Notes under the pieces: model-generated | What the model was told of the DNA's origin: nothing | Database searches by the model: none | What the model saw: the letters and a program-made list of their open reading frames with translations, nothing else | Translations under genes and position numbers: made by a program | Shown: positions 8,466-16,048 of the stretch, piece after piece | Position numbering within the stretch: the first letter of the stretch is position 1 | How the letters are laid out: the number at the start of each line of letters is the position of its first letter | Assembly (NCBI GenBank): GCA_902826685.1 | Contig: CADEFT010000026.1 | Location: 47,598-111,597 of the forward strand | Length of the DNA stretch: 64,000 nt | Direction of reading: 5' to 3' | From: an uncultured Acidobacteriota bacterium | GTDB lineage: Bacteria > Acidobacteriota > Terriglobia > Bryobacterales > Bryobacteraceae

Positions 8466-9298
8466 TTGAGGATGGTCCGCAAAGACTCGTTGAGGAAAAT
8501 GGATTTGGCCGCGCGGCGCCATTCCGAGTCCGGGTTGCGGCGCACGGCGATCATCTCGGCCACCACGCTGACGGCGATCTCTTCCGGCGTGATGGCGCCG
8601 ATATCGAGCCCCATCGGCGCATGAATCTTCTCGAACGCCGAGCGCGGAATACCTTCTTTTTCCAGTTCCCGTATGACGCCGATCGTCTTGCGCTTACTGC
8701 CGATCATGGCGATATATTTGGCCGGGGTCGATACCGCCCAGCGCAGCACTCGCATGTCGTCTCGATGCCCGCGCGTGACAATTACCAGGTAACAGCTTTC
8801 ATTGACCGGCAGCTTCGGAAAGAGCGATTCATACTCCTCGGCGTACACCTGGTCGGCTTCCGGGAAGCGGTCCCGATTGGCGAACTGCTCGCGATCGTCG
8901 GCGATCACCGTGGCAAACCCGGCGAGCGATGCCACCTTGGAAAGCGATTTCGAAACGTGACCCGCGCCGAAGATATAAGCAAACGGCTGCGGCAGCACTG
9001 GTTCCACGAATACGTTCAGTTGGCCTCCGCAGATCAGTCCGTTGTCGTAGGCGGCGTCCTGGCCCAGGCTGAAGGTGAGGTGCTTCGGCTTTTCCGTTTC
9101 CATCACTTCCCGGGCGGCGTTCCAGACTTCGGCTTCGACGCAGCCTCCACCCACCGTGCCCACCATGCTGCCGTCCTCGCGAACCAGCAGCTTGGCGCTT
9201 TCATAACTCGGAATCGAGCCATTGACCTGAACGATGGTCGCAACGGCGCACTTCTGCCCGCTACGGCGCAACCGCACCAGCTCTTCGTAAACGTCCAT
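8462..9298 (-). CDS. xdhC: XdhC/CoxI family molybdoenzyme maturation factor
   Basis: A 278-residue protein. The XdhC/CoxI N-domain (CAVATIVQVNGSIPS ... REDGSMVGTVGGGCVEAEVW) is followed by a Rossmann domain (YIFGAGHVSKSL ... TVIADDREQF ... YLVIVTRGHRDD) and the conserved tail PMGLDIGAITPEEIAVSVVAEMIA. XdhC binds and sulfurates the molybdenum cofactor before insertion into xanthine-dehydrogenase-type enzymes, which fits the overlapping mocA. The ATG at 9298 is preferred over one four codons upstream. A perfect TATAAT lies 11 bp before it and there is no Shine-Dalgarno sequence. Confidence 0.9.
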   Translation of the reverse strand: MDVYEELVRLRRSGQKCAVATIVQVNGSIPSYESAKLLVREDGSMVGTVGGGCVEAEVWNAAREVMETEKPKHLTFSLGQDAAYDNGLICGGQLNVFVEPVLPQPFAYIFGAGHVSKSLSKVASLAGFATVIADDREQFANRDRFPEADQVYAEEYESLFPKLPVNESCYLVIVTRGHRDDMRVLRWAVSTPAKYIAMIGSKRKTIGVIRELEKEGIPRSAFEKIHAPMGLDIGAITPEEIAVSVVAEMIAVRRNPDSEWRRAAKSIFLNESLRTILK

Positions 9299-9309
9299 GA
9301 TCAATCGCA

Positions 9310-9315
9310 ATTATA
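9310..9315 (-). promoter_or_regulatory. Candidate -10 element of the xdhC-mocA-asmA unit
   Basis: A perfect TATAAT on the minus strand, 11 bases before the xdhC ATG at 9298. Transcription would start about 5 bases before the start codon, giving an almost leaderless mRNA. It overlaps the region just before the rpn-like stop. Confidence 0.5.
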
Positions 9316-9317
9316 AT

Positions 9318-10172
9318 TCAGCGGCGTGGACCCACGACGCCTTCGAGAGTATCGGCCGTAAGCACCTTCTTGAGCCAGCGATCCAGGTCCAGGGGCTTAG
9401 CGGCGGCGATGCGCTGATCGGCCCATTTCGGCAGGGCACCGAACTTCTCATGCAGCAGGCTGCGCAGGCTCTCCGCACGGCCCTCCGCTAGGCCCGCCGC
9501 GCGCCCTTCCTCCAGCCCTTCCCGAATGGCCTCCCGGCGCCACTTCATCAGAACGGGATTCTTGCGGATATCCAGAATGACGCTCATACGATCTATCTCC
9601 CATTGTACTCGCCGGGGCAAGCCGCGAAGCCCGGACAAAATCACCAACTGCGCCAGCGCCCGCTCTCGCTCCGCCCCCCGCAGCCGCACGATCCGGCCCA
9701 CGATCTCCTGCAGTTTCGCATCGGCATCCCGGGCCAGAACCGCCAGGGCGTAGTCGGCCGGACAGGAACTGGCAAGCATCGCCTCGACATCCAGTTCCCG
9801 GATATCCGCCAGCGTGTACGCACCCGCCGTTTCCCCCAGGTTAACGCCGGACGCCATCCTCATCCTCGCCCGTCCCACATACAACACCACCTGCCGGATC
9901 TTCCGCCGCTGATACTTCTGCCCCAGCAGGAAGCAGTAAACGCCCTCCCGGTACGCCATGTTGCGATCGTTGCTGCCCTGAACCTCCAGATGCAGCAGCG
10001 ATCCATCGGAGAGCAGCATCACCAGGTCCAGACGGCGCTCGATCAGCTTCGGAAACTCGACGTTCAGGAACTCGCGCACGGCCACTCCACCCGTCAGCCA
10101 ATCGAGCAGTGCCGGACGGTCATGCTGCAGCATGTCTTTGAGAAGGCCGTCGTGGTTGAACCGGTCGCTCAT
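9318..10172 (-). CDS. Rpn/YhgA-like PD-(D/E)XK nuclease family protein
   Basis: A 284-residue protein. The N-half resembles Rpn (recombination-promoting nuclease, formerly transposase_31) proteins. It has DRPALLDWLTG ... VEFPKLIERRLDLVMLLSDGSLLHLEVQGS, with an Asp and a downstream E-x-Q that match the D ... (D/E)xQ nuclease core, then RKIRQVVLYVG. The C-terminus (EEGRAAGLAEGRAESLRSLLHEKFG ... LDRWLKKVLTADTLEGV) is the helical tail often seen in this family. Such genes are often multicopy and mobile-looking but encode no transposase. The ATG at 10172 begins MSDRFNHDGLL. It is 45 bp from the divergent HisD-like start. xdhC follows 19 bp after its stop. Confidence 0.8.
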   Translation of the reverse strand: MSDRFNHDGLLKDMLQHDRPALLDWLTGGVAVREFLNVEFPKLIERRLDLVMLLSDGSLLHLEVQGSNDRNMAYREGVYCFLLGQKYQRRKIRQVVLYVGRARMRMASGVNLGETAGAYTLADIRELDVEAMLASSCPADYALAVLARDADAKLQEIVGRIVRLRGAERERALAQLVILSGLRGLPRRVQWEIDRMSVILDIRKNPVLMKWRREAIREGLEEGRAAGLAEGRAESLRSLLHEKFGALPKWADQRIAAAKPLDLDRWLKKVLTADTLEGVVGPRR

Positions 10173-10202
10173 TGGACCAGTATCGGCTTTATGGCGCGGC
10201 GG

Positions 10203-10208
10203 TAAGAT
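10203..10208 (+). promoter_or_regulatory. Candidate -10 element of the HisD-like gene
   Basis: TAAGAT, nine bases before the ATG at 10218, with no Shine-Dalgarno sequence between. It sits in the 45-bp divergent gap with the Rpn-like gene. Confidence 0.35.
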
Positions 10209-10217
10209 CGTGGTCTG

Positions 10218-11501
10218 ATGATTCGCCACCTCAAGCGGTCGCTGGCCGCCGAACAGAAAGCCGAAGCCGATTCCCAGGTCCGCCTCACCGTCGAGAGGAT
10301 CCTCGCCGATATCGCCTCACGAGGCGAAGCCGCCGTGCGCGACTATTCGCGCCAGTTCGATCATTGGGACCCGCCGGCGTTCCGGCTCTCCCCTCATCAC
10401 ATTCAGGAATGCATCGATTCTCTGCCCAATCAGGCCATCGACGACATTCTCTTCGCCCAACAGCAGATTCGAAACTTCGCCCAGGCGCAGAAGGACGCCC
10501 TGCGCGATCTCGAAGTGGAAACGCTGCCCGGCGTCATTCTCGGACACAAGAACATCCCGGTCAACAGCATCGGCAGTTATGTTCCCGGCGGCAAGTATCC
10601 GCTGCTCGCCTCCGCCCACATGAGTATCGTGACCGCGCGCGTGGCCGGCGTGAAGCGAATCCTTTCCTGCGCCCCGCCGTTTGAAGGCAAGCCCGCGCCG
10701 GCCATCGTCGCCGCCATGCACCTGGCCGGTGCCGGCGAGATCTACGTTCTGGGCGGTGTGCAGGCCGTCGCGGCCATGGCCCTCGGCACCGAATCGATGG
10801 AGCCCGTCGACATGCTGGTGGGGCCCGGCAATGCCTACGTCGCCGAAGCCAAGCGCCAGTTATTCGGGCGCGTTGGCATCGATCTTCTGGCCGGGCCCAC
10901 CGAAACGCTCATCGTCGCCGACGATTCCTGCGACGCCGAAATGGCCGCCGTCGATCTGCTCGGCCAGGCCGAACATGGCCCCACCTCGCCCGCCATCCTG
11001 CTCACCAATTCCTCCGCTCTCGCCCAAGCCCTTCCCGCCGAAATGGAGCGTCAACTGGCCAAGCTCCCAACCGCCCCCGTCGCCTCGGTGGCGTGGCGCG
11101 ACTACGGCGAAATCATCCTCTGCGATACCTACGAGGAAATGGCCGCCGAGGCCGACCGCATCGCCTCCGAACATGTCCAGATCCTGACGCGCGATCCCGA
11201 TTTCTTCCTCTCCCGCATGACCAACTATGGAGCCTTGTTTCTCGGCCCCATGACCAACGTCTCCTACGGCGATAAAGTCATCGGAACCAATCACACCCTG
11301 CCTACCCGCAAGGCCGCGCGCTACACCGGCGGCCTATGGGTCGGCAAGTTTCTGAAGACTTGCACCTATCAGCGCGTCACCAGCGCCGAAGCCTCCGTCA
11401 AGATCGGCGAGTATTGTTCCCGCCTGTGCGCGCTTGAAGGATTCGCCGGCCACAAGGAACAAGCCGACCTGCGCGTACGCCGCTACCGCCGCGACGATTG
11501 A
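10218..11501 (+). CDS. HisD-family NAD-dependent dehydrogenase, HpsN-like paralogue
   Basis: A 427-residue member of the histidinol dehydrogenase family. The fold landmarks are present: VGPGNAYVAEAKRQLFG, DLLAGPTETLIVAD, LGQAEHGPTS (metal-ligand Q and H), ASEHVQI and the C-terminal EGFAGH. However, the glycine loop reads SYVPGGKYPLLASAHM rather than the GLYVPGG-x-A form of true HisD. The late motif is GTNHTLPT ... YTGGLWVGKFLKT rather than PTGGTARFSSGLSV. These differences match the HpsN (sulfopropanediol dehydrogenase) branch. No other histidine genes are nearby. I infer oxidation of a small alcohol, substrate uncertain. The glycosidase-like gene begins 25 bp downstream. Confidence 0.85.
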   Translation: MIRHLKRSLAAEQKAEADSQVRLTVERILADIASRGEAAVRDYSRQFDHWDPPAFRLSPHHIQECIDSLPNQAIDDILFAQQQIRNFAQAQKDALRDLEVETLPGVILGHKNIPVNSIGSYVPGGKYPLLASAHMSIVTARVAGVKRILSCAPPFEGKPAPAIVAAMHLAGAGEIYVLGGVQAVAAMALGTESMEPVDMLVGPGNAYVAEAKRQLFGRVGIDLLAGPTETLIVADDSCDAEMAAVDLLGQAEHGPTSPAILLTNSSALAQALPAEMERQLAKLPTAPVASVAWRDYGEIILCDTYEEMAAEADRIASEHVQILTRDPDFFLSRMTNYGALFLGPMTNVSYGDKVIGTNHTLPTRKAARYTGGLWVGKFLKTCTYQRVTSAEASVKIGEYCSRLCALEGFAGHKEQADLRVRRYRRDD

Positions 11502-11526
11502 TTAAGATGGACGAGGGTTTCCGTCC

Positions 11527-14142
11527 ATGCCGTCCACTAACTTCAACCGCAGACAGTTTCTGAAGGCCGGCTCCGCCGCCGCCCTTGCCCCCGGTTCCGC
11601 CGCCGCGCCGCGGTCCCTGGCGATCGTGCTCGATTCCGCCGCCCCTCCGGCCATCCGATGGGCCGCCGGCGAGTTGAAGGCCGCGCTCGAAACAACGGGC
11701 GCCACAGCCGTCATCTCCGGAACCCTCGCCGATGCGCCTCCGTCGAGTTTCGCCATCCTCACATCCGGCGGCCAGGCGCCTTCGGCACCCGAGTCGCTCT
11801 CCATCGCTCCCGCCAGGCTCGATGGACGGGAAGTCCTGATGGCTTCCGGCCACGATACCCGCGGCACCGTCTATGCGCTCCTCGAACTGGCAGACCGCGC
11901 GCGTCTCGGCTCCAACCTCATGGCCGCCGCCACCGAGCGTCCGCGGAACCCGGTCCGCGCCATCTCCCGTCTTTTTTGCAGCAACGTCGAAGATCTCGGC
12001 TGGTATCACGATCGCGGCATGTGGCGCGAGTATCTGACCATGCTCGCCACCCAGCGCTTCAACCGGTTCCATCTCGCCTTCGGCATCGGTTACGATTTCT
12101 TGCGCGAAGTGACCGATGCCTACTTCCTCTTCCCCTATCCCTTCTTCCTTGGTGTCAAAGGCCATAACGTGCGCGTACCGGAGCTGCCCGATGCCGAGCG
12201 TGACCGCAACCTCGAAACCCTTCGCTTCATCAGCGAGCAGACCGCCGCCCGCGGCATCGAATTCCAACTCGGTCTGTGGATGCATGGCTATGAATGGCTC
12301 AACACCACCAACGCCAACTACACCATCGCCGGAGTCACAAAGGAAAATCACGGACCCTATTGCCGCGACGCCGTGCGCGCCCTGCTGCAGGCCCTGCCGG
12401 CGGTTACTGGAGTTACATTCCGCGTCCATGGCGAAAGCGGCGTGGAAGAAGGCAGCTACGAGTTCTGGAAAACCGTGTTTGAAGGCGTCACCACCTGCGG
12501 GCGTAAAGTCGAAATCGACATGCACTCGAAGGGGATGGATCAGACCATGCTCGATCTGGCTGTAAACTCCGGCATGCCCGTCAAAGTATCCACCAAATAC
12601 TGGGCGGAGCACATGGGCATGACCTACCACCAGGCCGATATCCGCGAGGAAGAGCAGCCCAAGCCCGGCCGCCAGGCGAGCGCGCTGATGAAGTTCAGCG
12701 CCGGGTCGCGCCGCTTCACACGCTACGGCTATGGCGACCTGCTGCGCGAGAACCGTAAGTGGGGCGTGCTGCATCGCATTTGGCCCGGCACACAGCGCCT
12801 CCTGCTGTGGGGCGATCCGCTGACGGCCGCCGCGCATTCCCGCGTCTTCACCATGGCGGGCAGCGACGGCGTCGATATCATGGAGCCTCTGTCGTTCAAG
12901 GGCAGGCGCGGTTCGGGCATCGCCGGCAGCCGCTGCGCCTACGCCGACCCCTCGCTCGATCCCAAGTGGGACTGGCAAAAGTACGAATACACCTACCGCG
13001 TCTGGGGCCGCCTGCTCTACAACCCCGGCGCCGATCCCGATTCCTGGCGACGCGGTCTGCGCCCATCCTTCGGCGAAGCAGCCCCCGAGGCCGAGCAGGC
13101 GCTCGCCAACTCAAGCCGCATTCTGCCCATTGTCACCACCGCGCACGGTCCTTCCGCCGCCAACAACACCTACTGGCCCGAGCTTTACTACAACCAGTCG
13201 CTCACCGGCGAGCAGGACAACGTGTACACCGACACGCTCTCACCAAAGGTGTTCGGCAACGCGAGCCCCTTCGATCCGCAGTTGTTCTCCGTCATGAACG
13301 AATTTGCCGATCAATTGTTGAAAGGCGAGCGGAGCGCCAGGTACTCTCCGATCGAGGTGGCGCAGTGGCTCGAAGATTACGCCGCCGCAGCCTTGAAGCA
13401 TCTGGCCCAATTGGACTCCAAGGCCACCGGCAACAAGAGCCGTCCCGAGTACCGCCGCTTTGCCATCGACGTGGCGATGGAAGCCGGCATCGGCCGCTTC
13501 TTCGCCGCCAAGTTCCGCGCCGCCGTGCTCTATCGCATTCATCAACAAACCGGCAGCCGGGCCGCGCTGGAGGAATCGCTGAAGGCCTACCGCACCGCGC
13601 GCCAGGCGTGGGCCACCGCCGCCAACCGCGCCAAGGGAGTCTACAAACCCGACATCACCATCGGCGAGCGGCCTTCCCTCCGCGGCCATTGGCTCGACCG
13701 CCTTCCCGCCATCGACGCCGATATCGCCCGGCTTGAAGCGCAGCTTCCCTCCGCCAAATCCGGCGAGCCCGATGCCCGCGCCGCCGCCGCCATCAAGGAA
13801 GCGCTCGGCCGTCCCAAGCGTCCCGCGCTTGCCGTCACTCACCGGCCCGCCGCCCGTTTCGCTGCCGGCCGCCCCGTCGAGATCGAACTTTCCATCGACC
13901 GCAAGGGAGCCTCCGCGCGCCTGTTCTACCGGCACCTGACCCAGGCCGAACGGTTCCAAGTCCTGGACATGCCCGAATCCGGCAATCGCTACAAAGTCTC
14001 CATTCCCGCCCCCTACGCCAGCGGAGAATACCCGCTGCAGTATTACTTCGAGATTCGCGATACGGCGGGCCATGCCTGGCTTTACCCCGGCCTCGGCGAA
14101 CACCTCACCAACCCGCCGTACTTCGTTCTGCGCCGCTCGTAG
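11527..14142 (+). CDS. Tat-exported glycoside-hydrolase-like protein (alpha-glucuronidase/GH20 N-domain type)
   Basis: An 871-residue protein. R8-R9-Q-F-L-K followed by a short hydrophobic, Ala-rich stretch is a twin-arginine signal, so it is exported folded. The next part (PPAIRWAAGELKAALE ... SGHDTRGTVYALLELADRARL, residues about 35-140) resembles the domain that precedes the TIM barrel in GH67 alpha-glucuronidases and GH20 enzymes. The central region (RGMWREYLTMLATQRFNRFHLAFGIGYDF ... HGYEWLNTTNANY ... GVTFRVHGESG) looks like a TIM barrel with acidic candidates. I cannot assign a CAZy family. The C-terminal 100 residues resemble a beta-sandwich. Probably a periplasmic enzyme acting on plant or polyuronic saccharides. 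Cotranscription with the HisD-like gene is likely. Confidence 0.72.
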   Translation: MPSTNFNRRQFLKAGSAAALAPGSAAAPRSLAIVLDSAAPPAIRWAAGELKAALETTGATAVISGTLADAPPSSFAILTSGGQAPSAPESLSIAPARLDGREVLMASGHDTRGTVYALLELADRARLGSNLMAAATERPRNPVRAISRLFCSNVEDLGWYHDRGMWREYLTMLATQRFNRFHLAFGIGYDFLREVTDAYFLFPYPFFLGVKGHNVRVPELPDAERDRNLETLRFISEQTAARGIEFQLGLWMHGYEWLNTTNANYTIAGVTKENHGPYCRDAVRALLQALPAVTGVTFRVHGESGVEEGSYEFWKTVFEGVTTCGRKVEIDMHSKGMDQTMLDLAVNSGMPVKVSTKYWAEHMGMTYHQADIREEEQPKPGRQASALMKFSAGSRRFTRYGYGDLLRENRKWGVLHRIWPGTQRLLLWGDPLTAAAHSRVFTMAGSDGVDIMEPLSFKGRRGSGIAGSRCAYADPSLDPKWDWQKYEYTYRVWGRLLYNPGADPDSWRRGLRPSFGEAAPEAEQALANSSRILPIVTTAHGPSAANNTYWPELYYNQSLTGEQDNVYTDTLSPKVFGNASPFDPQLFSVMNEFADQLLKGERSARYSPIEVAQWLEDYAAAALKHLAQLDSKATGNKSRPEYRRFAIDVAMEAGIGRFFAAKFRAAVLYRIHQQTGSRAALEESLKAYRTARQAWATAANRAKGVYKPDITIGERPSLRGHWLDRLPAIDADIARLEAQLPSAKSGEPDARAAAAIKEALGRPKRPALAVTHRPAARFAAGRPVEIELSIDRKGASARLFYRHLTQAERFQVLDMPESGNRYKVSIPAPYASGEYPLQYYFEIRDTAGHAWLYPGLGEHLTNPPYFVLRRS

Positions 14143-14172
14143 GCTTTGGAAAAGTGCCTCCGGATGGCCTGT

Positions 14173-14178
14173 TATCAT
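14173..14178 (+). promoter_or_regulatory. Candidate -10 element of metX-metW
   Basis: TATCAT with a TG one base upstream (TGTTATCAT, from 14170), 25 bases before the metX ATG at 14204. No room exists for a SAM riboswitch in the 61-bp gap after the glycosidase-like gene. Confidence 0.35.
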
Positions 14179-14203
14179 CGATAGCAGTGCCCCACGTTCG
14201 CGA

Positions 14204-15304
14204 ATGATCGTCGACCGAAAAATTGTCCGGTTCGACTCCCTGCCGCTCGATTGCGGTGTCACCTTGACGCCCGTCGATGCCGCCTACGAGTCCTACGGCG
14301 AGTTGAACTCGAAGAAGAACAACGCCATCCTGGTGTGCCACGCTTTCTCCGGCGACGCACACGCCGCCGGCCTCTCGCCCGAAACCGGAAAGCCCGGCTG
14401 GTGGGACAACATGATCGGGCCCGGCAAGGCCTTCGACACCGAAAAGTATTTCGTCATCTGCGTCAACGTCGCTGGCGGCTGCCGCGGCACCACCGGTCCT
14501 TCGTCCCTCAATCCCGCCACCGGCAAGCCTTACGCCATGGCCTTCCCCACCGTCACCGTCAGCGATATGGTGCGGCTGCAGAAAAAGCTGCTGGATCACC
14601 TGGGCATCGACCGCCTGCTGGCCGTCGCCGGTGGATCGATGGGCGGCATGCAGGTCCTCGAGTGGGCCGTGCGCTATCCCGATTGCGTGGCCTCGGCCTT
14701 TCCCATCGCCACCACCGCGCGCCATTCCGCCCAGCAGATCGCCTTCAACGAAGTGGGCCGCCAGGCCATCATGGCCGATCCCGATTGGAACGAGGGCAAC
14801 TACTACGACTTGAAGCCGCCCGCCCGCGGCCTTGCCGTCGCCCGCATGGTGGGTCACATCACCTACATGAGCGACGATTCGATGAAGGAAAAATTCGGCC
14901 GCCGCCTGCAGGGCAAGGACGGCCCGGCGTTCTTCTTCGACGACACGTTCGAGGTGGAAAGCTATCTGCGCCACCGCGGCAGCCAGTTCGTCGATCGCTT
15001 CGACGCCAATTCCTATCTCTACATCACCAAGGCCATGGATATGTTCGATCTGGCGCAGGGTGGTTCCCTGCCCGCCGCGCTCGAAAAAGCGAAAGCCCGT
15101 TTTCTGGTCATCAGCTTCACTTCCGACTGGCTCTACCCCAGCTACCAGTCTCTTGAGATCGTCAGCGCCCTGCGCAGCCGCAACCGCGACGTGGCCTATT
15201 GCGAGTTGGCTTCCAACTACGGCCATGACGCATTCCTGGTGGAGGTGGACGAGCAGACCGAACTCGTCCGTGGATTCCTGGCCCGCGTGTTCAAGGAGAT
15301 GTAA
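14204..15304 (+). CDS. metX: Homoserine O-acyltransferase
   Basis: A 366-residue alpha/beta-hydrolase-fold enzyme that acylates the hydroxyl of L-homoserine (usually from acetyl-CoA), the first committed step of methionine synthesis. The nucleophile elbow GGSMGGMQ places the catalytic serine at residue 145. GGCRGTTGPSSLNPATGKPY is the diagnostic MetX motif. The catalytic Asp and His lie in SDWLYP and GHDAFLVE near the C-terminus. The frame is open upstream to 14072, but MIVDRKIVRFDSLPLDCG is the natural start. MetX proteins can be acetyl- or succinyl-transferases, and sequence alone does not settle which. metW overlaps by one base (TAATG). Confidence 0.95.
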   Translation: MIVDRKIVRFDSLPLDCGVTLTPVDAAYESYGELNSKKNNAILVCHAFSGDAHAAGLSPETGKPGWWDNMIGPGKAFDTEKYFVICVNVAGGCRGTTGPSSLNPATGKPYAMAFPTVTVSDMVRLQKKLLDHLGIDRLLAVAGGSMGGMQVLEWAVRYPDCVASAFPIATTARHSAQQIAFNEVGRQAIMADPDWNEGNYYDLKPPARGLAVARMVGHITYMSDDSMKEKFGRRLQGKDGPAFFFDDTFEVESYLRHRGSQFVDRFDANSYLYITKAMDMFDLAQGGSLPAALEKAKARFLVISFTSDWLYPSYQSLEIVSALRSRNRDVAYCELASNYGHDAFLVEVDEQTELVRGFLARVFKEM

Positions 15305-15942
15305 TGGCGGCCGAACCCCAATCCAAAGATCATCAGCCACTGGTCCGCGATGTGCTCGGCCGGGGCGATTACGCCATCATCGGCGAGATCGTGGAGCCCG
15401 GTTCGCGCGTCCTCGACCTTGGCTGCGGCGAAGGCGAGTTGCTCGAATGGCTCGCCGATAACAAGCGCGTCGAGGCGCGCGGTGTCGAAATCTCGCGCAC
15501 CAAAGTCCAGCGCGCCATCGCCCGCGGCGTTTCCGCCTATCAGGGTGACATCGACAACGGCTTGGTCGATTACCCCGACCACGCCTTTGACTACGTGATC
15601 CTCTCCCAAACTCTGCAGCAGGTGCACAATCCACTGAAGGTGTTAACCGACATGCTGCGTGTCGGGCGCAAGATCATCGTCGCCTTCCCCAACTTCGGCC
15701 ACTGGCGCGTGCGCATCTCCCATCTCACCAGCGGACGCGCCCCCCGTACCGGGCTCTTCCCCTATAGCTGGTACGATTCCCCTAACATCCATTTCCTCAC
15801 CGTCGAAGATTTCGAGCTTCTCTGCCGCGATCAGCGCTGGACCCTCGAACGCCGCTATTTCCTTTCCGGCAATCGCCGCGTCAGCGTCCGTCCCAATCTC
15901 ATGGCGGAAGTGGCCGTGTATCTGATTCGATCCAGCAGCTAA
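15304..15942 (+). CDS. metW: Methionine biosynthesis protein MetW
   Basis: A 212-residue protein with a class I SAM-methyltransferase-like fold. Features are VLDLGCGEGELLEWL (motif I), the acidic VEISRTKVQRAIARGVSAYQGDID loop, YVILSQTLQQVHNPLKVL and the MetW hallmark FPNFGHWRVR. MetW works with MetX, and in several proteobacteria the complex is needed for full acyltransferase activity. Overlap with metX by a single base (TAATG) indicates translational coupling and fits that partnership. Confidence 0.93.
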   Translation: MAAEPQSKDHQPLVRDVLGRGDYAIIGEIVEPGSRVLDLGCGEGELLEWLADNKRVEARGVEISRTKVQRAIARGVSAYQGDIDNGLVDYPDHAFDYVILSQTLQQVHNPLKVLTDMLRVGRKIIVAFPNFGHWRVRISHLTSGRAPRTGLFPYSWYDSPNIHFLTVEDFELLCRDQRWTLERRYFLSGNRRVSVRPNLMAEVAVYLIRSSS

Positions 15943-15952
15943 GTCCCCGCCA

Positions 15953-16039
15953 TACCCCGAACTCAGTATTTCGCCGCCAGCCCGATGCCGCCCGGCGGAA
16001 ACTTTGGTATTCTGACGGGCACATCGTCAGTTCGGGGTA
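15953..16039. repeat. Perfect 11-bp inverted repeat bracketing the metW-receptor gap
   Basis: TACCCCGAACT at 15953-15963 and AGTTCGGGGTA at 16029-16039 are exact reverse complements 65 bp apart. The left arm follows the metW stop and the right arm ends nine bases before the receptor ATG. A candidate -10 (16005-16013) lies between the arms, so a transcript starting there would contain only the right arm. It could be a protein-binding pair or a 3' structure for the metXW mRNA. Confidence 0.45.
16005..16013 (+). promoter_or_regulatory. Candidate extended -10 promoter of the second Oar-like receptor
   Basis: TGGTATTCT (TGN extension plus TATTCT), 35 bp before the ATG at 16049. No convincing -35 is present. 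Confidence 0.4.
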
Positions 16040-16048
16040 CTAAAAACC

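Noticed and set aside
11398..12978. 526-codon minus-strand frame
   Set aside because: Antisense to the Tat glycosidase-like gene, which has a clear signal and continuous structure.
14143..14203. SAM riboswitch before metX
   Set aside because: The gap of 61 bp is too short, and no kink-turn or pseudoknot elements are visible.
14105..15340. 411-codon minus-strand frame
   Set aside because: Antisense to metX, whose motifs are intact.
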